From NCBI GenBank assembly GCA_019426215.1, contig CM033399.1:23631022-23695021 (forward strand): DNA of 64,000 bases, in the 5' to 3' direction. The stretch is from Buddleja alternifolia (Eukaryota > Streptophyta > Magnoliopsida > Lamiales > Scrophulariaceae). The position numbers and the translations under genes were made by a program. Within the stretch, counting starts at the first letter, position 1; each line of letters begins with the position of its first letter. The notes beneath the pieces are model-generated. The model made no database searches. It worked only from the letters and a program-made list of their open reading frames with translations, and was not told the DNA's origin. Positions 59,751 to 64,000 of this stretch are shown here, one piece after another.

Positions 59751-59762
59751 GCTCTGATACCA
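59751..59762 (-). other. Copia-2 primer binding site
   Basis: TGGTATCAGAGC read on the minus strand, two bases inside the 5' LTR. It is complementary to the initiator Met-tRNA 3' end, as usual for plant Copia elements. Confidence 0.85.
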
Positions 59763-59764
59763 CT

Positions 59765-61767
59765 TGTTGGTCCCAAGTGGCATACGAAAGGGTTTAGAAG
59801 GGTGGGGGGGGGGGTTGAATAGACCCTGAAGTCTTTTTCGAATTCAAAAGATTTTGTACTAAAATGGTTTTTGGACGCTTGACTTAAGCGTTCACTTAAA
59901 ATATAGGCGCTTTGGTGAAGCGTCTAACGAAAACTGTTTTTATAAAGTTAACTTAGATTTCAAGAATTGAATACTACAATCAAATAGGTTTGAGCGTTCA
60001 CTTCTTTGATCAGTGTTAGCACAGTGGAATGATTTTTGTAGTCTTCTTTTAAAATCTTTAGCGTCACAAAAAAATTTTTAGTTGCGTAGCGTTTGATTGT
60101 GTTTTACTTAATCAGTTTATGCAATGATATGATAGATAAAAGAATTGACTGAAAAGTAAATGACACAATATTTGTAAGGTTCGTTGGGTGGTGTAATCCC
60201 AACTACGTCCTTCTTCTCCTCGAACACTTGGAGACAATCCACTAAAATGATTCTCAAAGAATCACACAGAATCTTCTACAAATTAGGGAGAGATGGATGT
60301 CGATGACTTGAGCTCTTTGATCACACAGATTTCTGCTCCAAATCACTTCAATACCCTTGCTTCTTTCACCCAGAAATATGGCAAGTATCCAACTTCGACT
60401 TCACACAGATCGCGAGGCTTGGATAAGGGTTTTTCTAAAAGGTTTGTTTGATTTTGATAAAGTTCAAACAACTAGGAATATCTTAGTAGTAATGTGTGTT
60501 TCTCCGAAAAGAATGTTTGAGATATTGGGTTGACTGTCTCAGGATTTGAAGAAAAGCAAAGAGAAAATTTTCTTGAAAGTTTGGGCTCTGTTTGTTTATG
60601 TTTTTGAGATGAAATTTTGAAAATTTATCGGGGAATGCGTACTACATGGATTCGTGTGAGAATTGATGTGATGTGTGTTGTGTTTGTTTAAGTTTTTAAA
60701 TAGTGGTTGAGATTTGTAAAATATGAATTAAATAATTGAGTTAGTTATTTGTGTAATGATTATGTGAATAAATAAATAATAAAATAAGATAGATAGATAT
60801 ATAAAGTTAATTTAATATTAATATATTTTGAAATTTGAAATTTATTATTAATATATAGTAAAAGTGGAAGATTGAATAGAAAAGTAATGATTGGAGGAAA
60901 TGATGTTGATTGATAAATGTGTGAAATGATTGATATAGTAAGTGATAGGTAGTTATATGGGAAATTGAAAAAGTTAAGTAGAATTTAAATGAAAATGGTT
61001 TGTGTTATGGATTTTTAGAATTTTGTGATTCAGAATATTGAAAATGGAATTTGAAAACATAAACAAACAAGGCCTTGGCTTTTCTGAGATTGTAAGGAAT
61101 GAGACTTCAATGCAACAGTAATTTGACTTGATGATTGTTCTCTATATTTGGCTTGTTGTTGAAGTCCTATTTATAGGCATTCTTGGAAAAAGTGTCCGTT
61201 TGACACATGCAAGGGCGTGTGTCTCTCACTTCCGTGAGTGAACAACTTTTGTCATTTTTCCTAAAAATCTGCTGCACAAAAGTTGGTGCTGCAGTCTTTG
61301 AATAATTGACAGTTCAACAGGGTGGCTTCTCCATACGTCTGAAAATGCTTATCACATTTAGTGCTCTTATCAGCATTTAATGCATTTGAATTAAATGCCT
61401 GTTGGCATTTAATGCTTTGAGAATATTTGCATTAAAACTCCTTCTGGACTTAGAAATAAATTCAGGTGAAATTACTTTTGTCCTATAAGGTAACGCTTGA
61501 TATAACTGGTCAATTGGATGCTTGGAGACTTTATCTTCATTCAGAAATCAGGCGCTTGAGTCTTTGAACTTTTACCACTGATAAACTCACTCAGAAATTA
61601 TCAGACGTTCAGCCAAGACTACTTAGCCTAACAATCTAAAATAAAAATAAAACAAAGCCTTTTACAAATCTAACACTTCAAAGCTGAAAAACAAACTTAC
61701 ATATTTTTGGGGTCTAACAAAGGTCTTAATTGTCATCATCAAAACTTCTAACATGAAATCCCTAACA
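59765..61767 (-). repeat. Copia-2 5' LTR with nested MITE
   Basis: It spans 2,003 bp. Removing the 491-bp MITE and its 3-bp duplication leaves 1,509 bp, the same as Copia-1's LTR. Substitutions are far more numerous than between the other LTRs. Confidence 0.82.
60584..61074. mobile_element. MITE nested in Copia-2 5' LTR
   Basis: Ends GGCTCTGTTTGTTTATGTTT and the complement of GGCCTTGTTTGTTTATGTTT, with TTG on both sides (60581-60583 and 61075-61077). The tips resemble the MITE at 2672-3059, so it is probably of the same PIF/Harbinger type. Its interior is AT-rich and noncoding. Confidence 0.8.
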
Positions 61768-62502
61768 CTCACGCTTAAAAAGGAAACTTTGATGGAAAAA
61801 TAGAATTTTCTCTTGTGGTAATAATTTAAGATTGGATACTTAAAATTAAATAAATAGAATTAATTATTTGAAGAAATAAGTTAATTTATTTATGATTTAA
61901 TTAATATAATATTTCTTGGAGAAATATAATTAATTAAATGAGTTATCTATTATTTAATTGAATTAATTAATTAGTTGGATTAAGTTAATTAATTAAATAA
62001 TAGAATAAACTAAGCACAAAATTAATACACCATGTGGCACAATAAACCCTTTGAGGGGCGGTCACTAGGAGTAGTAATGGGCTTAGTTTGAGTCCAAAGC
62101 AATGACTTAAGTGATATAAATATCACATTAGTCATAAGCTTAGGTCATAAGTTGTATTACAAACACCACAAGAAAAGAATTCCTCTCCCCTTTCTCTATC
62201 CTAGTCGTCGCCTATTGTAGAAGAAGGAGGAAGATTTTTTTCATCAAGTTATTCCGGCGAGACGACTTAGAGGCAGCACACTTGGACTGCTTGGATCAAA
62301 TATCTTTCAACCGGCGATTTTTCTCGAAGATTTAAAGAAGCCAAATTCGTAGGATTTGTCAACCACTTCGCAACAATGGGTAATAATTATAAACTCTATC
62401 GTACATATGTGAGAATTAACCCCGGGATTGATCCTGAAAGGGAAAATCCAAAAAATTTTAAATTCACGTTTTTCCGCTGCGTTTGGTTGATTTTCCCTAA
62501 CA
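61768..62502 (-). mobile_element. Partial LTR related to the solo LTR
   Basis: Read on the minus strand from 62502 it begins TGTTAGGGAAAATCAACCAA and then ACGCAGCGGAAA. It later carries repeated TTAATTAA words, as the solo LTR at 9772-11376 does. It is cut at Copia-2's right border, so its 3' part is missing. Confidence 0.65.
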
Positions 62503-64000
62503 GTTTTTTCCTTGGGGTCATTAATGTTAAGGGAAAATATACGTCTTTTATCGAGGGCAATGAGCCTCACATACCCAAAGGAGGGGGCGCCATCCTGGGA
62601 CTTGGCCTCGCAATCGGGACGCGTGGCTAAAAGCTTCGCCGCTCGACCACGAGGCTGATGCCTCGTGGCCTTGCTGCGACGCGGTATGCCTCGAGGCCAG
62701 GCCATGAGGTATGCCTCGAGGCCAGGCCATGAGGCATTTTGTTTTGCCTCTCGGGGCGTGGTATGATCTCGGGCCTGGCTTAGCCTTTGTTGATTTTTCC
62801 TTGGTCTTTTTTGACGCGTGAAATATTTTGTTTTTGACTTAGCATATAGCACATTTGTGAGCTAGTCATTGGCCTTTCCTAGGCTTTGAGTAAATCTCTT
62901 ATTTTTCAAACCCCGTTGCCACATGAGCTTTGTTGGGGGTGCCAATGGGGGCGTTACTTGTTAGCACCATGTGATGCCAATAGGCTATGGGGGCACTACA
63001 ATGCTCGTGGCATGTTATCTATGGAGAGTCAACCCCTCTCAATACCAATAAAAGGATTATAAGGTGGACAAGCCTCCTTTGAGCCTTTGCTAGCTTCAAG
63101 GGCCTTTCCTTGTTCCACCTACATTGACCTCCAATGGGGTCATGAGTTATTAACTCCAGCCTATATTGGACACTTTCAGTTCCAAAGGGCTATGTTGATA
63201 TGTTGTTCTTGTTAGCCTTTTTGGCTTTCATTTATTTGTGCTTTGTAAGACTAATTTTCATCTATTTGTGCTTTGTTGCTTTCGTCTTATCATAGCTTAG
63301 TTCTTATTTTTCCTGCCTCCATGATTTGATTTGGTGGGTGGACTCAGCACCTTATAAGGACTATTTTAGCGACTGAACTCAGCACCTCATAAGGTTGTCT
63401 GCCCCCACGCCATAGTGTTTTTAAGTGAGAAAAGCTTGGAGTAGTAAGATATCTTTCGCTAATGAGGGGCTAGCTTAGAGCATGATTTCGCCCTATATGT
63501 ATGTTTTTTAATAAGTGGTGTGTTTAGTGGCACTATGTTTAATGGCCACGTTATATTAGGAGGCTCGAGTTGCCTTTTATGTTTCTACTTTTAGTGCGAC
63601 AATGGTCATCACTTTAGTTATTTTTGTATAGTCTCGGTCCAGACCCTTAGTGGGAGGGAGGAGATCCTTTGTGGAGCCTCATCACCTCTCGGTATTGCTG
63701 GAAGGATTATTAGGTGGACCATCCTCGTCGAGTCTTTGGTAGCTCAGGGGATTTTTCATGGATATTGACTATCTCTTTTCGCCTTTTACTTAGCTATCTT
63801 AGCATGCCATTGGCGTGATTTCATGAATGGTAGATCAATTGTTCAATTATTTTTCTTTAGTTCCTTGCGGCTTCATGAGCACTAGTTTAGGTACTTAGCT
63901 ATTTTAACACACAGTTGGAGGGATTTAATGAATGCTAGAGGTGAATGTCTCTTGGGCATTTTTGCTATACTTGAGCTTCACTTGTTAGCAATTCGCTTTT
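62503..64000. other. No recognisable gene; GC-rich patch
   Basis: A GC-rich patch at 62570-62770 contains the tandem repeat described separately. The remainder is repetitive-looking, moderately GC sequence with many GGCTTTGCC-like words. It could be an LTR or UTR of an element running out of the window. No domain was recognised on either strand. Confidence 0.4.
62683..62732. repeat. Two perfect 25-bp tandem units
   Basis: GGTATGCCTCGAGGCCAGGC plus CATGA, repeated exactly twice. Each unit contains the palindromic GCCTCGAGGC. A further partial unit (GGCA) follows. Confidence 0.9.

Larger units (their letters stand above)
51810..61767 (-). mobile_element. Copia-2: deleted Sirevirus-like element
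   Basis: A minus-strand relative of Copia-1: 1.5-kb LTRs (51810-53314, and 59765-61767 with a MITE inside), Met-tRNA primer site, gag, PR-INT, RT, partial RNase H and the C-terminal half of the third coding region. Two large internal deletions have removed late gag and the RNase H-to-third-region interval. The left LTR resembles Copia-1's LTR more than its own partner. The flanking 5-mers (ACTAC and CTCAC) do not match. The element may be a recombinant. Confidence 0.85.

Overview
This window looks like eudicot nuclear DNA. It is AT-rich and made almost entirely of transposable elements. The only recognisable host gene is a PR-5 thaumatin-like (osmotin-family) gene, and it carries a frameshift. 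Supporting signs are plant Copia and Ty3 elements with 5-bp target duplications, Met-tRNA primer sites, Mutator-like elements with FAR1-type transposase and Ulp1-type protease genes, Tourist-like MITEs and a Helitron terminus. The species cannot be named from the sequence. No rRNA, tRNA, CRISPR or prokaryotic gene was seen.

Layout. 1-2520: one copy of a ~0.9-kb duplicated noncoding segment, then a decayed Ty3 gag and leader on the minus strand. 2672-3059: a MITE. 3481-4412: the thaumatin-like pseudogene with TATA box and poly(A) signal. 5458-6006: a retroposed insert. 7461-9274: MULE A, non-autonomous. 9772-11376: a solo LTR. 12399-12426: a Helitron 3' end. 12445-26816: a small Copia/TRIM-like element split by Copia-1 (12517-26267), a Sirevirus-like element with decayed gag-pol and a large third coding region containing two apparent introns. 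26817-27780: second copy of the duplicated segment, ending in a foldback element. 28074-29092: two foldback elements. 29642-39312: MULE B, with an Ulp1-like gene (plus strand, heavily decayed) and a FAR1/MULE transposase gene (minus strand, one in-frame stop) facing each other. 39361-39430: a near-perfect palindrome. 39468-51672: MULE C, a deletion derivative of the same family, split by a nearly intact Athila-type Ty3 element (40747-51017). 51810-61767: Copia-2, minus strand, a shrunken relative of Copia-1 with non-matching LTRs and its own MITE. 61768-62502: partial LTR of the solo-LTR family. 62503-64000: no recognisable gene.

Most notable is the MULE family. Three copies sit inside (TA)n tracts, as known for Micron and MuTAnT elements. 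The 9.7-kb copy keeps a four-exon transposase gene that joins cleanly into 740 codons. Its noncoding DNA is filled with a short recurring motif (ACTGTATAATG and variants). The motif mostly reads with the direction of transcription, so its orientation flips between the two convergent genes. Second is Copia-1's third coding region, split by two short, in-phase GT-AG introns.
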